A stretch of DNA of 8,015 nucleotides from Bacteroidetes bacterium UBA7368 (GCA_002469915.1 DKOG01000174.1:1-8015); one strand, 5' to 3'. Shown: positions 1-6,907, numbered from the stretch's first letter. Numbers and translations are program-made. Notes: generated by a model not told the origin, from the letters alone.

Positions 1-1
1 G

Positions 2-187
2 TACAAGGATGGCGCATTTGTGCAGGCTGCTGGGTCTTCTGAGTGCACCTACTGCAGTTTCAAGGATGTATGTGGTGACCTTTCGAAACGAAAAGCGCGT
101 CTCAAAGAAAAATTTGAGGCCCCCGATGGAGACCTACAAGGAATCTATTCAAACTGGTCATACAGCTCTAAATGGATTCAGTCATGA
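2..187 (+). CDS. addB: AddB-type PD-(D/E)XK nuclease, C-terminal end (5' partial)
   Basis: The frame is open from the window edge to the TGA at 185-187 and gives the last 61 residues of a protein that starts upstream. Three cysteines, codons at 44-46, 53-55 and 71-73, have the spacing CxxCx5C. This matches the three C-terminal cysteines that, with one distant N-terminal cysteine, hold the 4Fe-4S cluster of AddB nucleases. The cluster staples the nuclease domain together. The next gene is an AddA-type helicase-nuclease joined by an ATGA overlap, and addB-addA is the usual order, which supports the call. AddB is the second nuclease subunit of the AddAB double-strand-break resection enzyme. Its nuclease core and degenerate helicase part lie outside the window, so the identification rests on this tail and its context. 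A lone CRISPR Cas4-like or other Fe-S PD-(D/E)XK nuclease is less likely. Confidence 0.72.
   Translation, partial: YKDGAFVQAAGSSECTYCSFKDVCGDLSKRKARLKEKFEAPDGDLQGIYSNWSYSSKWIQS
184..187 (+). promoter_or_regulatory. ATGA stop/start overlap (addB to addA translational coupling)
   Basis: The stop codon TGA of the upstream nuclease gene (185-187) is embedded in ATGA with the chosen start codon of addA (184-186). Such an overlap usually means the ribosome that finishes the first gene re-initiates on the second, keeping the two subunits in balance. No purine-rich ribosome-binding site precedes it, which fits re-initiation and also fits the weak Shine-Dalgarno use of Bacteroidota. Confidence 0.6.
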
Positions 188-3100
188 CCGCAATCAACCC
201 CAAGCATACCGTTCCAGTTGACGAACCAATTCGATGCCTACTTCGAGGTAGTCGTGACTTTACGGTTCCGATTAGTTCGGATATGGACTTTGTACCGAAC
301 AAAACCATCATTGTCAGGGCCGGCGCTGGTTCCGGAAAAACAACGGTTTTGGTAAAGCGCATGTTATCCCTTCTTCGCGGCGGTTCAGCGCCCGATGAAA
401 TAGTGGCCATCACGTTCACCAAAAAAGCGGCCGGTGAACTAAGGCAGCGGTTTTTTGAGGGCTTAATGAAAGCTCAGCGCCACGTTGAAGAGCGTATTCA
501 GTCAGATTCTGAGGAAAGTGCTGCTTTATGGGCTCAGGAGAAAGAACGATTAGATGAAGCCGTGCGTCATGCTGAGGACGTATTTATTGGCACCATTCAT
601 TCGTTTTGCGCGCGTCTGCTAAGGCAAAGGGCCCTTTCAATGGGGCTTCCCGCCGACTTCGAGCAAATAGACGATCGCGACGAAGAAAGACTCCGGCTTG
701 AGTTTTGGAATTCCTTCATGGAAGCAGCCGAGGGCGATGGTAGAGACACTTTAAGAACGCTAAAAAAGGCAGAAATTCCGTCAAGCGCCCTATTTGATCT
801 CTTCGGGGTTCTTTCTGGAAATTCAACAGTCCAGTTTGAGGGGTCAGGCTCTATCAAACCGTCTTCCGAGGGGGTATTCCAAACCCTTAAAGACTATCTG
901 AACGTTCTAGAGCCTCTTTTACCCGAATATCGGAAAAAGGACGCATTGCTTTCCGCCCTACTCTCCATTCTAAACCTGATGGAGAGCGGAGATCAAACCG
1001 ATCCGTTTTTTCAAGTTCATCTCCTCAAGTTGCTAAAGAAGGCATACAAGGATTCTGACAATCCAGAATTTGCCGTCACTCTAAATTCCTGGGGTGCTTC
1101 CAAGAGTGCGGGCCATACGTTGGCCGGACAATTGAAGAAGGGAAAAGAAGAACTGGGCAAGAATCGCTCGTTGCTTGAGTTCGTGGGCTCAGATGTAATG
1201 CCGTTCGTTGAGAAATGGGAAGAGTGGATCAACGATATGGCTCTCAATTTTGCCGGAGTAGCCGTCGATGCGTATCGGAAGATGCGGTTCGCATCCGGGA
1301 AACTGACTTATGAGGACCTACTGACGGAGTCCATGCGTCTGCTGAAGGAAGATGCCGTTTCTCGGTCTCATTTTCAGGAAAAATACCGCCATATTCTGGT
1401 CGATGAATTTCAGGACACGGATCCAGTCCAGGCGGCGATGCTGTTCTATTTGTGCAGCATCGATCCAGATCAAAAAGATTGGTCTGAATCCACGCTCATA
1501 CCTGGTCGGCTTTTTCTCGTGGGAGATGACAAGCAGTCTATTTATCGTTTCAGAAAGGCAGATTTCCAAGCGTTTCATTTGGTTAGAGAAAGTATTCGGA
1601 AACAGAATGGATTAGATCTCAAACTGTCGGTCAACTTTAGGTCAGATGAGCGTATTTGTAATTGGATTAATCGCACGGTGTCTGGTCTATTCACTGCGCA
1701 GGACGCACCTTTTCAGGCACCTTGGGAAGATTTGAATGCTTGGAAGGGACGCTTGCCAGATGAACTCGCGCCAGATGAACCTGCAATAGTCACGATTCGC
1801 ATGGGCGATTTGCGCTACGTTCCGAAAGAGCCCCGATTGATAGCAGAATGTCATGCTTTTTCAGAGCATATATCACGTCTTCGAGCTTCTTCAGGTCTCA
1901 AATTCGAGGATTTTCTGATCCTAGTGCGCACAGCGTCCAATATTCCTTTTTATGTATCTCAACTGAGTCGCGCAGGAATTCCTGTAGGGGTAACCGGTGG
2001 TGCGGCGTCAAAGATGTCGGATGCGTTGGTTTTGATTAGCGACGTCTTGCGTTGTCTGTATGATCCCAATAATGGTGTGGCTCTCGTTGCGACGCTACGA
2101 AGCAGACTGTTCGGAGTGAGTGATCAGGACTTGTTCGACTATGTATCTGCCGGATACCAACTGGAGGCATTAGTCGAAGCGCAAGAGGAAGGTCCTGCGC
2201 ACCTTGCTCGTTCGGCGGAGCTGCTACGGAAAGCGCGAACATGTTTATTCGAACTGGCTCCTGCCGATGCATTTGAGCGTGTGATGGTGCTTATCGGCCT
2301 CGAAAGCGCCATGCAATTAGCTGAGGAGCCTGATCTTGCTAAAGGCATGATGCTCAAGGTCGGAGCCATGTTTAGAGACTGGCAGCAGCAGGGCTACACC
2401 ATTGGCCGCTGCGTAGAGGAATTGGAATTATACAGGCGGGAAACGCTTAAGATGGAAGCTTTTTCTGCCAGTGCACCCATGGGGAATAGTGTTCGGATCA
2501 TGACGGTGCATCAAGCCAAGGGTTTGCAGGCGGAAGTTGTTTTTTTAGCTGATCCGGGCTCAAAGCAATCTCATCCGGCCACTCTTCATACGTTGAGAGA
2601 TGGACCGAATGTCTCGGGAAAGGCCGTATTGAAACGGAAATTTACATTTCGGAGCGAAATTCTGGCTCGACCTGCAGGATGGGCTCATGCTGAGGATTTG
2701 GAGAACCAGTTTTCTATCGCAGAAGAGATGCGTTTAATTTATGTCGCTTGTACGCGGGCTTGTCGACAACTCGTCATTTCAACGGGACAGGAGAAGTCTA
2801 AAAAGGGAATATGGGATCCATTGTATGCAGCCCTGAGTGCTCCGGAAGTTGCTGTAATAACCCTTTCCTCTTCAGCAACGCCTGTTGTTGCAGCTCTTGA
2901 TACAGAAGCTCCCGAAAAAGCACTTACATTTGACGTTGCGCAACGGATTGCAGCGCTGTCGGAGCCAAGTATCAGGTTTCGACGTCCGAGTGAGAGTAAG
3001 CAAGAGGGGTCTTCAGCCCCATCTGGACGGAAGGGGCCGGGTCAAAGTTTGGGCAAGGAGTTTGGGGCAGGTGTACATGCTCTTTTTGAATCAATTGTTG

Positions 3101-3549
3101 GTCTTCGAAAACAAAAGCCGGATGAAGCCGAGGTTAGGCGCCGAGCTGAGCAGGCGATTCGTTTTAGAGATATCCATTCTGCTCAAACGGAATTGATTAA
3201 TACGGCCGTTGGCGCGGCTATGACCTTTCTTGAATCTGATTTATGGACTGAGTTAGAACAGGCTCAACGAGTCCTTACTGAAGTACCCTTCACGGTTCTG
3301 TACAGTGATTCCGGAATAGAAGAAGTAGTCAGTGGTGTTACCGACTTGGCCTTCCGAACGGATTCAGGGTGGACGATCGTAGACTATAAGACTGACAATG
3401 CGGGCGACGAGGAACTCGTCGCCCGCCATTCGGCTCAGGTCACAGAATATGTAAAGGCATGGAAGCAGATTTTCCCGGATCAGAGGTGTGCTGGATACCT
3501 GTGGTCAACTCGTTCCGGGGCATACCTTCCGATAACGGAGATGGAATAG
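184..3549 (+). CDS. addA: AddA-type UvrD/RecB-family helicase-nuclease
   Basis: This is a 1121-residue superfamily-1A helicase with a C-terminal nuclease, the expected size for AddA. Counting from the Met at 184: Walker A GAGSGKT at 47-53, motif Ia ITFTKKAAGELR soon after, Walker B VDEFQD with D407/E408, motif III GDDKQSIYRF near 447, motif IV VNFRS near 483, motif V VHQAKG with H776, and motif VI YVACTRA with R858. The RecB-type nuclease has H965 (GVHALFE), D1054, D1067-Y-K1069 and the QxxxY motif Q1085/Y1089, so both activities look intact. Family knowledge: with AddB it unwinds and trims broken ends to 3' tails for RecA. The ATG at 184 overlaps the upstream stop as ATGA and was chosen for translational coupling; an in-frame ATG at 172 would add four residues. 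Neither start has a clear ribosome-binding site. The usual UvrD Q-motif before Walker A is not recognisable. Confidence 0.9.
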   Translation: MTAINPKHTVPVDEPIRCLLRGSRDFTVPISSDMDFVPNKTIIVRAGAGSGKTTVLVKRMLSLLRGGSAPDEIVAITFTKKAAGELRQRFFEGLMKAQRHVEERIQSDSEESAALWAQEKERLDEAVRHAEDVFIGTIHSFCARLLRQRALSMGLPADFEQIDDRDEERLRLEFWNSFMEAAEGDGRDTLRTLKKAEIPSSALFDLFGVLSGNSTVQFEGSGSIKPSSEGVFQTLKDYLNVLEPLLPEYRKKDALLSALLSILNLMESGDQTDPFFQVHLLKLLKKAYKDSDNPEFAVTLNSWGASKSAGHTLAGQLKKGKEELGKNRSLLEFVGSDVMPFVEKWEEWINDMALNFAGVAVDAYRKMRFASGKLTYEDLLTESMRLLKEDAVSRSHFQEKYRHILVDEFQDTDPVQAAMLFYLCSIDPDQKDWSESTLIPGRLFLVGDDKQSIYRFRKADFQAFHLVRESIRKQNGLDLKLSVNFRSDERICNWINRTVSGLFTAQDAPFQAPWEDLNAWKGRLPDELAPDEPAIVTIRMGDLRYVPKEPRLIAECHAFSEHISRLRASSGLKFEDFLILVRTASNIPFYVSQLSRAGIPVGVTGGAASKMSDALVLISDVLRCLYDPNNGVALVATLRSRLFGVSDQDLFDYVSAGYQLEALVEAQEEGPAHLARSAELLRKARTCLFELAPADAFERVMVLIGLESAMQLAEEPDLAKGMMLKVGAMFRDWQQQGYTIGRCVEELELYRRETLKMEAFSASAPMGNSVRIMTVHQAKGLQAEVVFLADPGSKQSHPATLHTLRDGPNVSGKAVLKRKFTFRSEILARPAGWAHAEDLENQFSIAEEMRLIYVACTRACRQLVISTGQEKSKKGIWDPLYAALSAPEVAVITLSSSATPVVAALDTEAPEKALTFDVAQRIAALSEPSIRFRRPSESKQEGSSAPSGRKGPGQSLGKEFGAGVHALFESIVGLRKQKPDEAEVRRRAEQAIRFRDIHSAQTELINTAVGAAMTFLESDLWTELEQAQRVLTEVPFTVLYSDSGIEEVVSGVTDLAFRTDSGWTIVDYKTDNAGDEELVARHSAQVTEYVKAWKQIFPDQRCAGYLWSTRSGAYLPITEME

Positions 3550-3550
3550 C

Positions 3551-4909
3551 ATGGTATTAGAACTAGCATACGGTTTGGGAGGTCTATCGCTTGGAGCGGG
3601 GTTGGTGTACCTCATCCAAAAAGCAAAAATTGCCGCACTCGAAGCCAGCAGCCACGAGCTAAGAGCTTCACGCGATGTCGCAGTTTCTGAATTGGAAGAG
3701 ATTCGGATTTCGCATGCAGCCCTAAGGGAGGAGTTTGCCGGAGTTACCGCGGCAAGAAAGCAGGAAATAAAGGGTTGGGAGGAGAAGCAGCAGGCTCTCG
3801 TGCAGGCCCAGGAAGAACTCATGCAGCAATTCGATGCGCTTTCGAGAAAGGCGCTCGATATGAATAGTAAGACCTTTTTGGATCTGGCTAAGACCCAGGT
3901 CGAGAAGATGATTACTAAAGTGGATGACAAGGACGAAAAGAGAAAGGTAGAGATGCAAAAGCTCGTCGATCCGTTGTCAAAGACGCTCAAGGAAGTAAGT
4001 GATCATGTTCGCGAAGTGGAAAAGCAGCGTGATCAAGCCTATTCATCGCTTACTGAACAGGTAAAGGGTTTGTCTGAGGCCCAGAAAGAGATTAAGAAGG
4101 AGGCAAGCAACTTAGTCAAAGCGCTTAGAAAACCGTCCGTTAGAGGGCGTTGGGGAGAAATTCAGCTCAAGCGTGTCGTAGAAATGGCCGGATTAGTGGA
4201 TCATTGTGACTTTGAGGAGCAACACTCGATTAACACCGATCATGGCAGATTGCGGCCCGATATGATTGTGCATCTTCCGGGAAATAAAATCATCGTGGTA
4301 GACGCAAAAGCGCCATTGGAAGCCTACTTGGAAGCTGTGGAGGCCGAATCAGAAGATGCGCGTGAGGAGCAGATGATTCGACATGCCAAACATGTTCGGA
4401 CCCATGTTACTCAACTCGCTGCCAAATCCTATCAGGACCAGTTTGAAACAACACCCGACATGGTTGTCCTGTTTCTACCTGGTGAGTCCTTCTTTTATGC
4501 TGCCCTTCAACACGATCCTGCTCTGATTGAATACGGCGCTTCAAACAACGTAATCATTGCTACACCAACCACCTTGATTGCTCTACTTAGGGCGGTCTCT
4601 TATGGGTGGCGTCAGGAGCAGATAGCCGAGAACGCGCTTAAAATATCTCGCTTGGGTCAAGAACTCTATGACCGGCTCAGTACAATGGCCGACCATGTAG
4701 GAAAAGTAGGCAAGGGACTTACCTCTGCGGTAACCAGTTACAACAAAGCTGTTGCATCCATGGAAAGTCGCGTGCTAGTATCAGCTAGAAAGTTCAAAGA
4801 GTTGGGCACGGCTTCATCCAGTGAGTTGAAAGAAGTCCTTCCGTTGGAAGCTATTCCAAGGCAGGTGGAAACGCCAGAAAGCGCGAACCCAGCCTCTGCA
4901 GAGCACTAA
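3551..4909 (+). CDS. rmuC: DNA recombination protein RmuC
   Basis: This 452-residue protein has the full RmuC layout. An N-terminal hydrophobic segment (about residues 4-22) is a likely membrane anchor. A long charged coiled coil follows (about 25-190), then the RmuC domain opening with the family signature RGRWGEIQLKRVVE at 198-211. Inside the domain, RPD at 235-237 and DAK at 251-253 resemble a PD-(D/E)XK nuclease core, the fold the family has been assigned to. The GESFFYAAL stretch and the RVLVSARKFKELG tail segment are also typical. In Escherichia coli, loss of rmuC raises inversions at short inverted repeats; the biochemical activity is less certain than that of AddAB. The start is one base after the addA stop, so the genes are almost surely co-transcribed and coupled. 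The last ~20 residues, rich in P, E, A and S, are probably disordered. Confidence 0.93.
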   Translation: MVLELAYGLGGLSLGAGLVYLIQKAKIAALEASSHELRASRDVAVSELEEIRISHAALREEFAGVTAARKQEIKGWEEKQQALVQAQEELMQQFDALSRKALDMNSKTFLDLAKTQVEKMITKVDDKDEKRKVEMQKLVDPLSKTLKEVSDHVREVEKQRDQAYSSLTEQVKGLSEAQKEIKKEASNLVKALRKPSVRGRWGEIQLKRVVEMAGLVDHCDFEEQHSINTDHGRLRPDMIVHLPGNKIIVVDAKAPLEAYLEAVEAESEDAREEQMIRHAKHVRTHVTQLAAKSYQDQFETTPDMVVLFLPGESFFYAALQHDPALIEYGASNNVIIATPTTLIALLRAVSYGWRQEQIAENALKISRLGQELYDRLSTMADHVGKVGKGLTSAVTSYNKAVASMESRVLVSARKFKELGTASSSELKEVLPLEAIPRQVETPESANPASAEH

Positions 4910-4916
4910 GTTGATA

Positions 4917-6083
4917 CTATGCTAAGGCTACAGCAAGTCTTGACTCCGGTGACTCTAGGATCAAGTGGCACATGGCTTTCCACTCGTCCATTTCATTTTC
5001 GATAGATGTTCGAACGTCATTGATACGCACTTTCAAGGCTTCGACCTCTTCATTACCAGTATGCTTCATCTTCTGGTATTTGTCCGAAGCTGTTTTCAAC
5101 ACATTCAGGTTGTCTGTTAAGGAGGCTGCTGACTCTTCGACTCGGGAAATCCACCCCTCATGGTCGAATGAAAACGAAAGCTCACGAAGACGCTCTACCA
5201 TCAAAAAACGATCTGCGGCTACCAGTTTTCGTTTGATGGTTATTTTATTCACCTTCTTGAGATTCTTGGTCAGCCCAACTTTGCTCAAAAACCAGATGAT
5301 GTATTTAGGGGGGTCAAACTGATACCAACGGATGCCGTTTCTATAGTCTCCTGCAAATGTATGGTGGTAGTTGTGATACCCTTCACCGAACGTCAAGAAC
5401 GCCAGAATGAAGTTGTTCACGGCTGTATGCTCTGTGGAATACGGTTGCGATCCCCACATGTGTGCCAGTGAGTTAATAAACCAGGTACAGTGATGCACGA
5501 TGAACATCCGAAGTAATGTCCCTAGCACAAAAGCGCCCAAAATATCTCCGGTGAACGCCCAAACAGTCCCAAAAAAGATCAGGTTCACAAGGACCATCCA
5601 GTAGCCATAGAAATTGTGATGGAGTCTCAGGGCAGGACGAGCCATCAGGTCATGAATGACCCTTTGGTTGGGCTCAGGACACTTTTTGAACATCCACAGC
5701 ATGTGGGAGTGCCAAAAACCATCAGGAGCGCTGTATGGATCCAATTCAGTGTCTACATGGCGGTGGTGAAGACGGTGGTCGTGTGACCAAGAGAATACGG
5801 AGCCTTCAGTGGCAAGCGTTCCGAAAAAGACCAACACAGACTCAATAACAGGATGAGTCGTGAACGTCTTATGCGCATACAAACGATGGTAGCCCATGGT
5901 AATGGCCATCAGGCAGACGGCGATACCACCAACGGTCCACCAGATCAATTCAGACGATGGCGTCTGTCTGACTAAATAGACGGGAAGTAGGGCGAAAAGA
6001 AGGAGGTGGTAACCTGCTAGGAATAACGTATTTGTCCAGTCAATGGACCAGGAGCGCGCTGATGCGCTATCTACATTTGGCAT
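4917..6083 (-). CDS. Membrane acyl-CoA/acyl-lipid desaturase (stearoyl-CoA desaturase type) with C-terminal helical extension
   Basis: This 388-residue protein is a membrane di-iron fatty-acid desaturase. The three histidine boxes are present: HRLYAH (66-71), HRLHHRH (103-109) and HNYHH (237-241). An NSLAHMWG segment (204-211) supplies the extra conserved Asn/His of the delta-9 stearoyl-CoA class. Hydrophobic spans lie near 18-38, 45-65, 80-95, 158-178 and 180-198. Enzymes of this family introduce a cis double bond, usually at C9, in a saturated acyl chain in the cytoplasmic membrane, raising fluidity in the cold. The core ends near residue 280 with a KVGLTKNLKKVNK segment like that before the end of animal desaturases. 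A further ~110 residues, charged and predicted helical or coiled-coil, are not part of the usual bacterial core. The ATG at 6083 follows a short leader with a plausible promoter. Substrate and regiochemistry cannot be read from sequence. Confidence 0.92.
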   Translation of the reverse strand: MPNVDSASARSWSIDWTNTLFLAGYHLLLFALLPVYLVRQTPSSELIWWTVGGIAVCLMAITMGYHRLYAHKTFTTHPVIESVLVFFGTLATEGSVFSWSHDHRLHHRHVDTELDPYSAPDGFWHSHMLWMFKKCPEPNQRVIHDLMARPALRLHHNFYGYWMVLVNLIFFGTVWAFTGDILGAFVLGTLLRMFIVHHCTWFINSLAHMWGSQPYSTEHTAVNNFILAFLTFGEGYHNYHHTFAGDYRNGIRWYQFDPPKYIIWFLSKVGLTKNLKKVNKITIKRKLVAADRFLMVERLRELSFSFDHEGWISRVEESAASLTDNLNVLKTASDKYQKMKHTGNEEVEALKVRINDVRTSIENEMDEWKAMCHLILESPESRLAVALA

Positions 6084-6142
6084 GTGTCGCGGCGTAATGC
6101 CGTGTTCGAATGTTGAGTCGAATCAAGAGGCGTAAAGACCCC

Positions 6143-6173
6143 TAAAGATAAATCACATTCCGCTACAGACAAA
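6143..6173 (-). promoter_or_regulatory. Possible Bacteroidota-type promoter of the desaturase gene
   Basis: Read on the minus strand, TTTG (6173-6170) is followed after exactly 19 bases by TATCTTTA (6150-6143). The Bacteroidota consensus is a -33 TTTG and a -7 TAnnTTTG about 19-21 bases apart, so only the last base of the -7 box departs. Transcription would begin roughly 50 bases before the desaturase ATG. Both boxes are short, so chance occurrence is possible. Confidence 0.4.
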
Positions 6174-6196
6174 ACAAATCAAAGGTGCATTTAGAA

Positions 6197-6213
6197 AGGC
6201 CCGATTTTGGCCT
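6197..6213 (-). terminator. Weak hairpin at the end of the sugar-transferase remnant
   Basis: On the minus strand AGGCC, a 7-base loop and GGCCT form a five-pair stem followed by TTTCTAAA. It overlaps the TAG stop of the sugar-transferase remnant. Position and shape suit an old intrinsic terminator that would separate the remnant from the desaturase, but the stem is short and the U-run is interrupted. Confidence 0.3.
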
Positions 6214-6334
6214 AATACGCGCCTGAAGATCGCGTTACGGCGCTCAATGTTCTGACCAGAATGACAATATCGAGCCAAATAGACCAGTTTCGGATGTAGT
6301 AGGAATCAAACTGCTCCATGCCATCGGTACCAAC
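6212..6334 (-). pseudogene. 3' remnant of a polyprenyl-phosphate sugar transferase (exopolysaccharide initiating enzyme)
   Basis: On the minus strand a frame ending at TAG (6212-6214) reads MEQFDSYYIRNWSIWLD, then IVILVRT, and ends in SSGAY. This is the diagnostic C-terminus of the bacterial sugar-transferase family (WcaJ/undecaprenyl-phosphate glucose- or galactose-phosphotransferases), whose members end with a DxYYIxNWSxWLD motif, an ILxRT motif and a terminal GAY. The enzymes load the first sugar phosphate on the lipid carrier at the inner membrane to start exopolysaccharide or capsule synthesis. Only about 36-41 residues of an expected 200-470 remain; a TGA at 6340-6338 closes the frame upstream. 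The catalytic core and membrane segments are gone, so the fragment cannot work. It abuts, in another frame, the 5' remnant of an epimerase gene, which points to a deletion junction near 6330. Confidence 0.72.
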
Positions 6335-6564
6335 ATATAGTCAAAATCCGTTCCCACGTCTAGCTGCGCAGAAATGTCCTGGTGCAGAAACGTGAAGTCT
6401 GTACGATCCAATAAGTGGTCCACATTTTCAAGACGGCCCGTTAACAGGTTATCTACGCAGGTAACTCTGTGACCATCTTCGAGAAAGCGTTCACAAAGAT
6501 GAGAGCCAATAAAACCGGCCCCGCCAGCTATAAGCGTATGAGGGCGAGAGGGTTGCGCCACCAT
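6244..6564 (-). pseudogene. 5' remnant of an NAD-dependent UDP-glucuronate decarboxylase/epimerase-like gene
   Basis: From the ATG at 6564 the protein begins MVAQPSRPHTLIAGGAGFIG. It continues with SHLCERFLEDGHRVTCVDN, the NAD-binding Rossmann start (GxxGxxG and the acidic end of strand 2) of short-chain sugar-nucleotide dehydratases. HLLDRTDFTFLHQDI and the following LDV..DFDY fit the UDP-xylose synthase (UXS) subgroup. Homology stops near 6337, after about 75 residues; the last ~32 residues up to the TGA just before 6244 are out-of-frame reading of a sugar-transferase tail. The YxxxK catalytic motif and substrate domain of a ~315-residue enzyme are absent. An upstream in-frame ATG at 6636 exists, but the extra 24 residues are unlike the family, so 6564 is preferred. 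The start region looks intact, so a short non-catalytic peptide could still be made. UXS versus another epimerase of this group is uncertain. Confidence 0.72.
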
Positions 6565-6611
6565 TGGATTAGCGATTTGAATGATATGGTTAGTTAAAGT
6601 TGCTACATCAC

Positions 6612-6623
6612 GCCCAAGTGGGC
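6612..6623. repeat. Short inverted repeat GCCCA-AG-TGGGC upstream of the epimerase remnant
   Basis: Two perfect five-base arms around a two-base spacer lie about 50 bases before the ATG at 6564. The loop is too small for a hairpin, so a protein-binding operator for the former polysaccharide gene is the more natural reading. No regulator can be named, and a chance palindrome of this size is possible. Confidence 0.25.
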
Positions 6624-6776
6624 TTAACAGAAGCATTCCTTTGTTTTATCGACCGGAGCTGCAGTAACTAAACCGCTAAATCACGCTGTTTGCAGAGTGA
6701 GAGAAACTGTGTAGTGCTTTCCCTTACATTAAATGGATAAAAAGACCTACATATCGGAAAATTCTACACTGGTACG

Positions 6777-6839
6777 TTAGCCTTTGAAACCGGTAGGCGG
6801 GTTGTAATAGTTCACTTCCACGCCATTAGGCCGGTACAT
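6777..6839 (-). CDS. 20-residue mini-ORF (hypothetical)
   Basis: On the minus strand ATG (6839-6837) to TAA (6779-6777) encodes MYRPNGVEVN followed by YYNPPTGFKG. A purine-rich GAGAGGTG lies directly upstream but is only about two bases from the ATG, tight for a ribosome-binding site; a GTG codon just before the ATG is also in frame, and a TGA lies three codons upstream of the ATG. The peptide has no hydrophobic stretch and is not recognised. It may be a tiny gene, the end of a decayed larger gene, or chance. Its sequence overlaps the first hairpin and the start codon lies in the second hairpin of the opposite-strand RNA candidate. Confidence 0.22.
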   Translation of the reverse strand: MYRPNGVEVNYYNPPTGFKG

Positions 6840-6868
6840 CACCTCTCAGTGATGATTGGTTCTGGGTG

Positions 6869-6907
6869 AAGCTACCCGGTCTCTCCTGAAGCCGGGTATG
6901 CTTTTTT
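6869..6907 (+). terminator. Intrinsic terminator, plus strand, with no gene in front of it
   Basis: TACCCGG (6873-6879) and CCGGGTA (6892-6898) form a perfect seven-pair stem around a 12-base loop. AAGC before and GCTT after extend it by four pairs with one bulged T (6899). A run of six Ts (6902-6907) follows immediately, so the direction is plus. The minus strand has no U-run on its side, so it would not stop the amidase transcript in the same way. Confidence 0.72.

Larger units (their letters stand above)
6776..6907 (+). ncRNA. Possible small structured RNA ending in an intrinsic terminator
   Basis: The plus strand can form three hairpins in a row. The first pairs ACCGG (6789-6793) with CCGGT (6831-6835), with an inner stem GGCGGG (6796-6801) to CC-a-CGCC (6818-6824). 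The second is CATCAC (6837-6842), loop CTCTCA, GTGATG (6849-6854). The third is the terminator at 6869-6907. No plus-strand coding gene lies before or after it, so the terminator suggests a short independent RNA of roughly 130 bases. The only promoter hint is a weak TACACT at 6764-6769, so the 5' end is a guess. No known RNA family was recognised. Confidence 0.3.

Noticed and set aside
9..221. A 70-codon plus-strand ORF at the left edge.
   Set aside because: It overlaps the AddB tail in another frame, and the cysteine-motif frame is the one with family support.
6565..6636. ATG at 6636 as the start of the epimerase remnant.
   Set aside because: The extra 24 residues have no family likeness and cover a probable upstream control region with an inverted repeat; Met at 6564 sits at the usual distance before the Rossmann motif.
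6820..6860. Minus-strand CTGAGA followed by TAATGGCGTGGAAGTG recalls the TPP riboswitch.
   Set aside because: The core GAACCTGA segment and the pairing partner of a GGGG-like 5' strand are missing, CTGAGA falls at a hairpin loop instead of a junction, and no thiamine gene follows.
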